64,000 nucleotides of DNA from Neopestalotiopsis rosae (Eukaryota; Ascomycota; Sordariomycetes; Amphisphaeriales; Sporocadaceae). Location: the NCBI GenBank assembly GCA_023078685.1, contig JALGAS010000004.1, forward strand, positions 4,712,001 through 4,776,000. Direction: 5' to 3'. The position numbers and the translations under genes are program-made. The notes beneath the pieces are model-generated. The model worked only from the letters and a program-made list of their open reading frames with translations. It was not told where the DNA came from and made no database searches. Below, in pieces: positions 53,954-64,000 of the stretch. Numbering within the stretch: the stretch's first letter is position 1; each line of letters starts with the position of its first letter.

Positions 53954-54972
53954 TGAAAGAGACAGTCAACATCTGATGTTGCGAGAAGCAATGATCGTCG
54001 TAAATATGATCATGATGAAGATTGGGCCTGAAATGACTCACAGCTTGAATAATGTGCTTTTTACAAATTGTCAGCAAGCCACATGGAAAAGGGGGGAAAG
54101 CACGAAAAAAAAAAAACGTGACATTTCAGCCTCTTTGTGGCGTCACCCCGCCACAGCTGTTCCATCTCAAAGACGGAGGCTTGATCAACAAGGAACAGGC
54201 ACTATAGATACGTGGCCTGGGTGCGAGGGGTATAGCCGAGCACTCTGGCCGTGTATCACAGCTTGGGTCATTGTCGGAGAATCGTCCTAAACAAGGTAAC
54301 TGATCTTGTTCGAGCGGCAAAAGACAACCGTCGTGTACACGTGGCGCGATAAGGTATTTGCGTGGTATTATACTGGCTACCCTATAAAAGCAATGCAATT
54401 TGGTGCCCAATATCAGTGCAGATGGTCATGCAGGGCTGGACCTCACCGGTCAAATCACCCTGCAAGCGACTCTCAGCTGAAGCGAGTGGGAAAAGAGGGG
54501 TTGCTTAAAATTCGGGAACAATAGATATTTTTTCCTTCTTATCTTTTTTTCTTTTTGGACTGTTGAACAAGATTGAGATACTGTCTTAATGATGGTCTTA
54601 ATCGCAAAATTACGCCACTCAAGCGTAGCACTAGCCCTTTTCGCGTCGTGTTTTGTTGCTGCGTTGATTGGCTTCTGGCACACGACCTACATTTGTTTAC
54701 ATCGCCCATCCGTCGGATGGGTTAAGCGTGATTTTGAGTATTGGGTGGGTTCATCTTGTTCTATTTCCACCTGACAAACAAGCATCTGATTTTACTTCCC
54801 CCCTCACCTGGAATTACGGAAAACAGCAATGGCTTCATCAACACATTGGAGCTTACACAATTTTACTACTCGAATTTTATTGGGAATTTGGATATGCAAA
54901 TGAATATAACATTTATCACACCCTCTCTGTATTCGATCGTTCTCGTATAGCGATAGTGCTAATGATGACCAG
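53954..54972. other. intergenic / unresolved 5' exons
   Basis: Promoter of the HET-like gene (-) and 5' region of the following plus-strand membrane protein. The latter's open frame begins at a splice-acceptor-like GACCAG at 54972 with an upstream GCTAATG branch site, so its first exon must lie in this stretch, but I could not identify the donor with confidence. Confidence 0.4.
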
Positions 54973-56448
54973 GTGCCGACCTTCACAGCTGAGGCTTTGT
55001 CAAGTCAATTCACCAACCCCCAAGGAATCACATCGATCTTGCTTCTTATCGGTGGGAACTTGATTGCCAAAGCTGTTGCTCAATTGTCCTGCTCCTTCAA
55101 GCACATCCAATTTACTCCGGTTCTTTTCAGCTATGGGTGGGTATCGTATGTTTTCGGTCTCATAGCCAATGCGGCAGACGGGGCAGGATATTTTCCAGAC
55201 AATGACTACTCAGGACTTGTCATGAATCTGAAGTCTGGAGACAAGAGGAAAATTAATTCTTGGGTGGTGGGAAGGCTTTTCCGGGATTTGGAGAAAGAGA
55301 TTGACCCTGACGGCAAATTCGCTGATCACAAGACTGATAACAATTCGCTCCGTGTTCGCATTTATGAGTTCGATGGCAGGAAGAGAACCAGCTTCGGAGA
55401 ATTACGGCCGGAACGAGATGCTCTATGGTGGAGCTTTCTGGTTGCTCTCTTTCTGCAAATCGGGGTTGCAATTATACCGATGACTCCGACAAATGGTCGA
55501 CAAGAGCCGAATTTTTATATTCTACTCATAACTATAATGGGCACTCTACTATCGCTAACGACAGGTTCTTTCCTGGCGAACAGGTCGGAGAAATACGGGA
55601 GAATCAGAAGAGGCGTTGGGGGCTGTCGCGATATGTTTGCGCTCACCAAAGGCAACGGTTACAACATTGTTATCATAATCGTGCCAAACTCATTTCACAA
55701 AAATGATGTCAATGGTACAATTCCTTCCAAGATGCCATACATCGCGGATATGGCCACCGCAAGTTATCGACCCACAACGGGAAGCAGAGTTCGTGTGTTT
55801 GCGTTTGGTTTACTATGGATCGTCTTATTGCTACTCATCGGTGGTGCTACCGCCGACTCTTGGTACCTATTGCTCGTTGGGGGCATCGGGATGGTTCACA
55901 CGATTTACGTTGCTGGAGCAAAGCGAGACCCGGCAGCCCATGGAATTCCGCTCAAACAAATTCCTAAGCACATCGAAGAAAGTGGGGCGCAGATGGATGT
56001 TTTGATATCTCTGGAGAAAGCGATTCCCGGAGCCGGCTATATGCTGCGAAGAGAGTTCTTTAATGGACCGAACACAGTTAATGATAACGGAAGATGGAAA
56101 GGATTTCTCACACTTGATGGTCTTGGAGACGCGGAGCTGCTCTCCATTGCCGAAAAGCAAATGGGCGGCCCGCATTTCGATGGTGAACCTGAGCTGATCG
56201 ATGCAGTAAGAGGCTTTGTTGAGCGAGATTTTGAAGGCCTCTCGCGGACATCTGTGATGGATGCAGCACTTGTTAAGATGAGGCTCGCGAACACGAACAA
56301 GGCACAGAAAGTAGTTTTCATCGAAAACTTGCTGAGAGGATTAAGCACAGAAGAACGGATGACACTACTTATTGAGGCTCGTCAGACTACGTGGCAAAGA
56401 AAACCTCATGCTGAAAGATTCCCACATGTGCCACAAGGACAGCCTTGA
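54973..56448 (+). CDS. polytopic membrane protein of unknown function (first exon missing)
   Basis: The open frame of 491 codons starts at GTGCCG right after a CAG acceptor, with no in-frame ATG until about 55224. The 5' end is therefore incomplete. Hydrophobic segments are ITSILLLIGGNLIAKAVAQL, FTPVLFSYGWVSYVFGLIA, LWWSFLVALFLQIGVAIIPM, YILLITIMGTLLSLTTGSFL, VFAFGLLWIVLLLLIGGATA and WYLLLVGGIGMVHTIYVAG. A cytosolic C-terminal domain of about 170 residues follows. The motif HIQFTPVLFSYGWVSYVFGL recurs in uncharacterised fungal proteins, as far as I recall. No enzymatic motif was seen. The gene is otherwise uninterrupted and looks functional. Confidence 0.65.
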   Translation: MPTFTAEALSSQFTNPQGITSILLLIGGNLIAKAVAQLSCSFKHIQFTPVLFSYGWVSYVFGLIANAADGAGYFPDNDYSGLVMNLKSGDKRKINSWVVGRLFRDLEKEIDPDGKFADHKTDNNSLRVRIYEFDGRKRTSFGELRPERDALWWSFLVALFLQIGVAIIPMTPTNGRQEPNFYILLITIMGTLLSLTTGSFLANRSEKYGRIRRGVGGCRDMFALTKGNGYNIVIIIVPNSFHKNDVNGTIPSKMPYIADMATASYRPTTGSRVRVFAFGLLWIVLLLLIGGATADSWYLLLVGGIGMVHTIYVAGAKRDPAAHGIPLKQIPKHIEESGAQMDVLISLEKAIPGAGYMLRREFFNGPNTVNDNGRWKGFLTLDGLGDAELLSIAEKQMGGPHFDGEPELIDAVRGFVERDFEGLSRTSVMDAALVKMRLANTNKAQKVVFIENLLRGLSTEERMTLLIEARQTTWQRKPHAERFPHVPQGQP

Positions 56449-56649
56449 TGTTCTCTGTTGAAGCAACGATGCAGAAAATGCCTGAACAAGGATCATGATG
56501 GGACTCACTTAATAATTGCAAACGAAGTGGTACATGTCCAATAGTTTCTATGATATGTCGTATCTACTAGGACTTCACCGAATCAAATCTAAAATGAGTG
56601 GAGGATGGCCCCCATCAGCTAGCGAGTCGGAACATGATAATCGAGAGAA

Positions 56650-58550
56650 TTGTCAAACGAAGAGTGCGCTGATGTGCCCAAGCTTTCATTTCTCGATACA
56701 ATGTTTGACGATGTTACTCGACTGGCCCCAGCCCACCAAGGGGCCTTTTGCCTGCTCCTCGCGGTTATGCTCTGGGGGAGGTATGCTGCCATGCGTGGCG
56801 AATTCGTTGCAAGCAGCAAGCGAAGACATAATCCGGGTTCTCCTTTGACGTTCCCTTGCTTTTACCGATTGTTAGAAGTCTTCCAATCATGTATTTAAGG
56901 AAGCCGAAAGACTTTGTTTTGAGCAAAAGGTACTCTATACAGAGCTGCTGTCAATTGGCTGTGCTAACCGCCACTGACCTTTTTTGGGGATCTTTTCCGG
57001 AGTGTGAGCCCAGTTCGAGTCAAAATTCTCCACCAAGAGTCCTATATCATATGCGGACCAGAAAATATCAGAGCCCTCTTCAAAGCTCTTGGGCGTGTAC
57101 ATCCATCCCCTTCGTCAAATTCGCTCTTGGACATGACTTTGGCTTCCAAGACAAGGCATTGGTTCTCTCTGACAAGGATGACTCTGGCGATGGTTCTGTA
57201 CCTCACCCACAGAGTTCTGTGGAAGCCCGGAATCGTATTGACTACCAAGTGCACCATTCTTTAAGCAGGTTTCTCGAGGGAAAGGGACTTTTGCCATTTT
57301 GGAACAGCTTCATAGACAACATTATACAGCATTTGCACCATTTTCATGACCGCATTGGTTCTGATTGGGATCAATATAGCTATTTAATGAAAGTCGTCGG
57401 AGACGAGACGACCGTCTTAATTATCAATGCGCTCTGCAGGCCTTACCTCTGGAAGCTGAACCCAGACTTTCTACAGGACTACTGGGATTTTGACAAGAAC
57501 CTCCAAACCTATCTTCAAGGTACGGCAGTCAATGTGTGTGGTGAGGCACAGCTCTAAGATCAATCGCAGGTATTCCTTGGTTCCTTGCTCCAAAGGCGTA
57601 CGCAGTTCGCAAGAGGGCATTGAACACCGTCAAAGCTTGGCAGCGACATGCAAGAGACCATTATACTGAGTCGGCCGTCGGTGCTGATGGCGATGGTCCT
57701 GACTGGGGAAGTAGCTTCTTCCGAGAGAGGCAGAAAATGTTTCTCGTGGATGGCTTCGACTATGCGGCCATCGCATCCGAGGATTTTGGAGCAATTTGGG
57801 CATAAGCTTTGCTTCTCGTATGGTATACTCGTGGCGACTGCCAGCTTACCTTTTCACAGAGTACGAAATTCCGTCACTGCCGCTTCATGGGCCATCTTTG
57901 ACATATATCGCAACGCCGAGTTGATTGCTAGCTTGAGGGCCGAAGTGGCCGCATGTGCAAATAAATGTGAAGACGGCCGCATCCGGTTCGACATAGACGA
58001 TCTGCTTCGCCAGCCCGTGCTCCAAGCCGTGTATGCCGAGACTTTGCTTCCCCGAATGCATTTTTACATCATCAGGATAGCAGACAAGATTGATATGAAC
58101 ATCGGACATTGCGTCATACCGAGACAGAAAGTGACCGTCACGCCGACGACCGTCGCGCACATGGATTCTGGAGCATGGAGCACGGGCTCACGGAACGATC
58201 TCATTGATCAATTCTGGCATGGAAGATTTCTCAAGGATCCGTCCAAAAATGCCCTCAGCGGTACAGATTCACACGAATCTTCTGCATCGCCAACATTCTC
58301 AACGAAAGAGTTGGAAGGATCGTGGATCCCTTATGGTGGTGGGCCACGGCAATGCCCTGGCCGACATTTCGCGCAACGCCGGATCTTACTTACGACTGCC
58401 CTGATGGTGAACCTTTTTGACTGCGAAATCCATGGGGAGGGTAAGAATCAGCAAGAGGACTTCACGCTCAAGGGTTTTGGCAGCGGTGTGTCGCATCCAG
58501 CTGGCAAAGTACGTACAAGGATAAGGCAAAGAAATAAGAGCAACATGTAA
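56650..58550 (+). pseudogene. decayed cytochrome P450 (CYP7/8-like fungal class)
   Basis: Clear P450 pieces lie in more than one frame. YLRKPKDFVLSKR (about 56,890-56,930) and SPVRVKILHQESYIICGPEN (about 57,007-57,066) come first. Then, one base out of frame, come SSWACTSIPFVKF (57,085 on), DKDDSGDGSVPHPQSSVEAR and EGKGLLPFWNSF. After an intron (about 57,521-57,568) comes WGSSFFRERQKMF. The haem loop is WIPYGGGPRQCPGRHFAQRR near 58,322-58,380. Damage includes a 1-nt frame change after ALFK (57,081-57,086), a TAA at 57,803 after GAIWA without a GT donor, a likely earlier frame change near 56,845, and loss of the K-helix ExxR Arg (AETLLPR at about 58,035-58,055). The combination argues for a pseudogene rather than one unusual intron. 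Confidence 0.65.
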
Positions 58551-59374
58551 TTCGTCGCGCGCCGGCTGCACATCGATCTCTTCCTCCGTTTCTTCCCTGG
58601 TACATGGCACTATTCCGCACAACTACAATCCATCCACTCCCACCAGTCACTACGTGGGGGAGCGATTCGACGTCCTTATAGAATGCAAGGGTCCTCGAAG
58701 TCAAAGCTTCGTTGTCAAGAACCAACAAGTACTTTCAGGCGATGCATTCATCATCCCTCAGCTACGACCCTTTCTGAAAAGGTTGATAGAAACTCGCAAC
58801 GCTCCGCCACATGATCTCTGGACTCGCATCCGCACTGTGGCCACTTTGCCGTTGCACAAGATTTGTACAAGATGGATTGGATCGCAGGGACCAAAGACTG
58901 CTCGAAAAGAGCCCGGAATTCTTCGATGGCCCAATGATGTGCCTAATGGGCGATACCTTTTGCTTTACTCAGGCTCAAGCGACGAAATATATGCTTCACG
59001 AATGATTCTTATCAAAGAGGAGATGATTCGCGCACAATTGATCATCAATTGAATCAATATGACTGAATTTTGACACTTTTTCGAGTTTATCAAATCCACA
59101 TCCTACTATTGCAAGACTCAATGCCATTGCTGCCCATAAAGAACAATTCTTCCTACTCAGGCTTTGATGTTGTGCCAAGTTCTTATCTAAACACATTACT
59201 CGCATAAATTGACTTCCCGGAGAAGTATACCACAAGTTGAGAATCGACCTCGAATACTTCGACCGTGACTCCAATGCTCCTCATTCGCCATTGTATATGG
59301 ATATGGTGCAAGCCTGGCTCGTGGACGAAAGCCACAGAGCGGTCAAAATATATACTTGTGGGCAGACATTGTCG
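58551..59374. other. intergenic with an unexplained open frame
   Basis: A 132-codon plus-strand frame (58654-59052) contains VGERFDVLIECKGPRSQSF and PNGRYLLLYSGSSDEIYASR, which look protein-like but lack a start, a domain I can name, or splice partners. It may be a relic of another decayed gene beside the P450 pseudogene. Confidence 0.35.
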
Positions 59375-60052
59375 CTAAGACCATCCAATAATCAGCCGGG
59401 GCTTCTCATCCTGTTGAACAACCTTCAACGCGTTCCAGTCTTTTATGTACGACAGAAGGCCGCGGGCAATTGGAGCTGGACTATCTGCGTGGCGAGCCTT
59501 GAAGTAGCAGCGCCCTTGTGGAAGGCCGATTCCGGGCATTCCATCGAACCAGCCGGAGACCTCGCCACGACCTCCGCCAAATGGAACGGGAAACGCAAGC
59601 TTGCCCTTGGTGAATCCTGGAGCATTGATGATGGCGCCGGGCTTCTGACTGCACGTGCCCCTCCAGGTCAAGTCCTGGTAATGGGGATCTACAGTGTCCC
59701 CTCCATCGACGTCTTTTGGTTGCTCCCGGCTTGCCTTGTCGATCTTGAACGTGCCCTTGTAGCTTCCAAAGTCGAAACAACCCCATAGACGGTCCTGATC
59801 CCATTTCAAACTAAGCTGGAAAGCGTAGCCCTCGTCTTCCCAATTATCCAGCTTCACCTCGTAGGTGGTACCGTCATCCTTTCTTGACAACGTGGGCTGA
59901 AGTCGCCTGACCATCTCACGTTGGTAGTAATCGAGGCTTTCGGGGATCAAATGGGGGTCCAAATGGGAGTTCCAATGCATCGAACTTGGGCTCTCTTGCC
60001 CGCGGGATGAGTCACGGCCCACTTCGTAAATCGGCACATTCATCTTGGTCAT
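59375..60052 (-). CDS. hypothetical protein, 225 residues
   Basis: A single exon. The protein begins MTKMNVPIYEVGRD and is hydrophilic, with no signal peptide or membrane helix. It has a central beta-rich segment, LSLKWDQDRLWGCFDFGSYK followed by GTFKIDKASREQP. Later come LTWRGTCSQKPGAIINAPGF and GWFDGMPGIGLPQGRCYFKA. I have seen the RLWG-x-FDFG-x-YKG pattern in uncharacterised fungal proteins but cannot name a function. The long plus-strand frame opposite (59237-59788) is a shadow. Neither neighbour suggests a role. Confidence 0.6.
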   Translation of the reverse strand: MTKMNVPIYEVGRDSSRGQESPSSMHWNSHLDPHLIPESLDYYQREMVRRLQPTLSRKDDGTTYEVKLDNWEDEGYAFQLSLKWDQDRLWGCFDFGSYKGTFKIDKASREQPKDVDGGDTVDPHYQDLTWRGTCSQKPGAIINAPGFTKGKLAFPVPFGGGRGEVSGWFDGMPGIGLPQGRCYFKARHADSPAPIARGLLSYIKDWNALKVVQQDEKPRLIIGWS

Positions 60053-61766
60053 AGAAGGTCAAGACTTGCTACTACACTATGAGTTAAGTTCCCATTACAG
60101 AAAACTTGAGAGGCCGTCTATTCACCTGTAAGTATCCTGCCTAGGTATGTAGGTAACACGTTCTAATTATGAACGATTTTGGATGTTTGCGTTAAATATT
60201 CTCCTCGTTGAAATAGAAGTAGGGAATTTGGCACTGCAATAATGACCATTGGTGGAAATTTAAGAGTTTTGTCCCCGGCAAATTTCCTCCCAATACAAGG
60301 GAGAACAGCTCCTATATACTTTTCACGGAGACCGTGGGGAAAGAACGAAGCTTTTCCCAAAGATAGATTTCCGGAGTACAAGAACCACTTGACCAAAAGG
60401 TCATATGGAGACTGAACGGCGTAGTCATACCTGTTGCTCAGAGGATCCATCATGCATCAGCGAAGGAAGATGCTGGGGCCACCGCATTCAAGTGGAGGAT
60501 TGGATGCGTAATGAAGAGACATACTGATCTCATCAATGCATAGTACGCCCGCCTTGAGGTCCGTTTCTGGGCTTCCAGTCTTACCGAAGCCAAGACTCTC
60601 AATGACACAACGAACGGCCTTAAGGTAGAAGGCATTTGTTATGGCCTGGCAACTTTCATAGAGACGATTTTTTTTCTAGGTCATACATGAAGCTGTTAGG
60701 TTTCCCACAGAACCGAGGTCTTAGCTCACGATGTTTTGAGGCAATATTGATACCTATTGGGCATATCCGCTGGGAAAGATGATCGCCAAATTAGGAAATT
60801 AGCACAATCTACATTCGGAGGTCTGGGAGAAGGACATATATCTATTCGCGACAAACATTACAGTTCTCGAGAGATTGCACGATTTATGTGGCAGGTAGCA
60901 TGGCTATGCGCAGTCTTTGAACAATGTCGTACCATATTTCTCTTTAGGCATCCTGGCCCTTACATGCAGTCAAAGCTGAATTGGGTAATGGCATTCTCTT
61001 GACTGCCAAACCTGCTGCGGTCGAGCACTTAGAGGTATTGTGCCTTGGTCAATGTGCTGAGTCATGTCATCACGCTCGTGCTAAAGTCATTGGGTAGAAT
61101 GGCACGCCTAGCATTACCTTATCAAACGTCTGTGGGAACAAACTTAGTGCAAGCACGCCCTGCATTTGAAGCTGCTCTCATTGCAGGAAATGCAAAATTG
61201 CTCTCACAAAGAGAATGATACATGAGCATGGCATGGAAGCGATTTCGCTGCGAAATTGGCCGGGACCGAGTAACTTGCTACACAGTATTGCCGAGCCTAA
61301 TTTTCCTCTTCCTTTCAGACAGGACCGATGTCTCCATGCAAGGCCTGTAATCACTGAACCAGACTCATGGACGAAGTGGCAGGCCAAAGAAAGCCAACAG
61401 CTTTTCGAGCAAACAAATCCATAATCGAACCACTAAAGCGACCAACGCTGACGGTCGGCGGGCTCTCGGCCAGCGGTCTAGCTCACTAGACTGCGGGGAA
61501 CCTGGGGCACCCATGGGGTACCCTAGGCCCTGGACTCAGCAGACCTAGCAATCGCTGCCGCGGGATCTTGTGCGCTCCCGCGGGACGTGTCGAATTCATC
61601 TACGGTCTGTTTGGTCATTAAATATAGAACATGATAGCGACATAAAATGAATTTGGTAATTTGCAAACAGCCTGTGGGGCAACTTGAAGCACGCGGGCGA
61701 TTTTGCACAGTGACAAGCTTATTCCTCTTAACTGTTACGTACTGTCTCCCATAAGACCTATCCAAA
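60053..61766. other. intergenic, 1.7 kb
   Basis: Promoter of the 225-residue protein gene (-) and promoter of the MFS transporter (+). It contains a GC-rich patch at about 61,440-61,590 with a perfect CCGCGGGA ... TCCCGCGG inverted repeat (61558-61583), possibly a transposon relic. Short frames only. Confidence 0.4.
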
Positions 61767-63521
61767 ATGAGGGCTGCTCGTCTCAACCAGCAGCTGGCTG
61801 TGCCGGCACCAAAGGAAATTTACAACTACCAAATCTTTATGCTGGCAATAATCAGCAGCATGGGCGCTGTCATGTTTGGCTATGATCTTGGCTTCATTGG
61901 CACAGCCCTTGAGTTGGAGTCTTTTCAAAAGTAAGTTGCGCAGCCACTGAGGGGGGCAGCTGACTTGCTCGGAATATACGCTAATTTCTGGGGCCTCTGC
62001 GCTGAATTTAGGGATTTCGGTACACTAGGCGCCTCCAAGTCTACCAAAGCAGCCTTCTCCGCCAATGTGGTCTCCTTACTTCAAGTCGGCTGCATTGTTG
62101 GTTCCCTTGTGGCTGGACCTTCCAGCAATCGTTTCGGCCGTCGCATCACTCTTCTCTGGACTGCTCTGATTTTCAATGCTGGGTCGATCATTCAGACTGC
62201 CGCTCATGGTTCTACCGGTACCTTACTCGCTGGCAGAGCTATTGGTGGCATTGGCGTGGGTGCCGCTAGTATGATCATTCCACTGTATGTGGCAGAAGCT
62301 TCACCTCCACACATCCGTGGTGCGCTCGTGGGAATATATGAGATCGGCGTCTCTGCCGGGACCCTGATTGGATTCTGGATCAATTATGGTCTTGCGACAA
62401 CATTACCTGCAACATCGACACAGTGGATCATCAGCTTTGCAGTCCAGCTCATCCCAGGTACCCTCCTCCTCGTTGGTTTGGCATTCATTCCAGAATCTCC
62501 GAGGTAAGTCTAGGAAACAGGTCCAAATCGGCTTTATGGCTCTGCTAATACAACCCGCTGTAGATGGTTGGCCCAACATGTCGGCCGCGACGCATGCACC
62601 CAGGTCCTACGAAAGCTTCGAAACATCGATGCCGACCACCCTTTCCTGGTCGAAGAAGTAGATGCAATCTTTCAGCAACTTGAGCAGGAACAGCCATCGG
62701 ACGCCAGCAACGACAGCTGGAAATCTTTGGTTAGAGAAATGGCTGAACCTAGCAACCGCAAACGCTTGGCCATTGGCTCAATGATGTTTGTGTTTATGCA
62801 AATGGCCGGGTCAAATGCCATCAACTACTTTTCGCCGACCATCTTCGCCAGTATTGGCTTTACTGGCAACAACACGGAACTCTTTGCAACGGGCATCTAT
62901 GGGCTGGTGCGATTCGTTGCCATTCTAATCGCCATGTTACTCATAGTGGATCGGTTTGGGCGAACTCGCACACTCATGTTTGGCAGCATGATCATGGTAA
63001 GTAGCCGCGACTGTTCCGACACCACTGATTGAATGCTGATACGGTCTTAGGCTATTTGCATGTGGTACATCGGAGCATACATCAAGGTCGCTGCTCCATC
63101 CGCCGCAGCTCACAACATTGGCGCTGGCGGGTATGCCGCCATAACGCTAATTTACGTCTACGCCGTTGGGTGGAGCTTTTCCTGGGCGGGCATCCCCTGG
63201 ATCTACGCCGCCGAAATCTTTCCCTTGCGCATTCGTTCTCCCTGCGTCTCCATTTGTGTCACCATACACTGGGTCATGAACTTTGTGATTGCTCGCAGCG
63301 TGCCGTACATGATTGTCAATATTGGCTTTGGTACCTACTTTGTGTTTGCCGCCTCCATGACACTTGCGCTTCCTTGGGTTTTCTTCTTCGTCCCGGAGAC
63401 GAAGAACCTTGGTCTAGAAGAGATGGATGCACTATTTGGTGGCGTGGCGCCACACCAGTCATCTTTGGAGATGGAGGCTAAAGAAGACTGTGGAATTGCG
63501 ACTCAGGTGGAAAGAGTGTAG
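61767..63521 (+). CDS. MFS sugar/quinate-type transporter
   Basis: Four exons, 61767-61930, 62012-62503, 62564-62996 and 63051-63521, give 519 residues. APKEIYNYQIFMLAIISSMG then FGYDLGFIGTALEL opens helix 1 as in quinate permease-like carriers. Sugar-porter signatures are NRFGRRITLL (loop 2-3), GRAIGGIGVGAASMIIPLY with EASPPHIRGAL (loop 4-5), PESPRWL at the end of helix 6 (split by intron 2), VDRFGRTRTL (loop 8-9) and PETKNLGLEEMD after helix 12. About twelve helices with the usual central loop. It should be a plasma-membrane proton symporter for a monosaccharide or quinate-like acid. No quinate or sugar catabolic gene is adjacent. Confidence 0.9.
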
Positions 63522-64000
63522 GGCCAAGGATGGGAATAGATGGAAGAATATCTAGAATGTCAATATGCTTACAATTGCATCGTACATTTCTTTTTCGCAT
63601 GCATCACGATTGAAAAATACATGTCGAAATAAAAAGGGTACTGGATATTATTTTTAGGCTTCGTCAAAGTACCAAGGATGGTTTCTCTCTAGCTATCTAT
63701 GGACGGCTCCTTGTACTTGGCTTGTTTTCAGGATTTCGGGTATGGAAACAGCGTAGAGGGCTGCGCTACCTATCTTCGGAGAACACGGTCACCACCCAAC
63801 GATCCTCGCGTTATCAAGGATAGGATTTCTATCTCGTATCAAGAATGTGAAGACCACAGTAAATATTGAATCTTTGGTGCGAATTCATTTGAGCTATGAA
63901 AACTGTGGTGTTTGATATGATAGTAACGACGAGACTCTCTCGTAAACTGTGAACACGATGCCTCCGCTAAGGACAAGTCTTCCTAGCCTCATGGTACTTC
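63522..64000. other. intergenic / right window edge
   Basis: 3' flank of the MFS transporter. No further gene was recognised before the window ends. Confidence 0.4.

Noticed and set aside
59237..59788. 183-codon plus-strand frame
   Set aside because: Mostly antisense to the 225-residue minus-strand protein, which has the more protein-like sequence.

Overview
The window is filamentous ascomycete DNA (Pezizomycotina, most like Aspergillus or Penicillium). It has short GT-AG introns of about 50-70 bp, a Zn(II)2Cys6 regulator, a HET-like protein, DUF3176 and UstYa-family proteins, and no bacterial-style operons. I rebuilt spliced gene models by hand from reading frame, splice sites and family motifs. 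No search was run, so family names rest on motifs.

Region 1 (0-6 kb): a seven-transmembrane protein, a DUF3176 membrane protein and a secreted cysteine-rich protein with two related domains.

Region 2 (6.8-25.7 kb): a metabolic gene group. It holds a CYP53-like P450, an FAD amine/amino-acid oxidase, a Baeyer-Villiger-type flavin monooxygenase, a Rieske monooxygenase, a cupin, an Atg22-type transporter, an indoleamine 2,3-dioxygenase, a Zn2Cys6 activator and an NmrA-like reductase. Several of its intergenic regions share a TTCCGT(G/C)CCC-type or GGAATTCC-type element, which suggests one regulon. The enzyme set points to oxidative breakdown or tailoring of an aromatic or indole-type nitrogen compound; the substrate cannot be read from the sequence.

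Region 3 (25.9-46.5 kb): a fungal RiPP (dikaritin/ustiloxin-type) cluster. The centre is a 164-residue secreted precursor with nine copies of a 13-16-residue unit, A(E/D)Txx-QDSD-YTIY-K(K)R. Each core YTIY is released by Kex2-type KR sites, and the last core ends directly at the stop codon. Around it lie six membrane-anchored UstYa-like proteins with paired histidine-cysteine motifs; two of them form a divergent GC(V/I)FD subgroup. A sucrose-transporter-like MFS protein sits inside, and a membrane-anchored aldo-keto reductase and a cytochrome b561 flank it. No tyrosinase, methyltransferase or S41 peptidase like those of the ustiloxin and phomopsin clusters was seen. The likely product is a Tyr-crosslinked cyclic peptide made from YTIY. 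This is the most interesting system in the window.

Region 4 (46.9-64 kb): a Ser/Thr-rich surface protein whose frame breaks, a PTH11-like seven-transmembrane receptor, a HET-like protein, a polytopic membrane protein, a decayed P450, an unknown 225-residue protein and an MFS sugar/quinate-type transporter.
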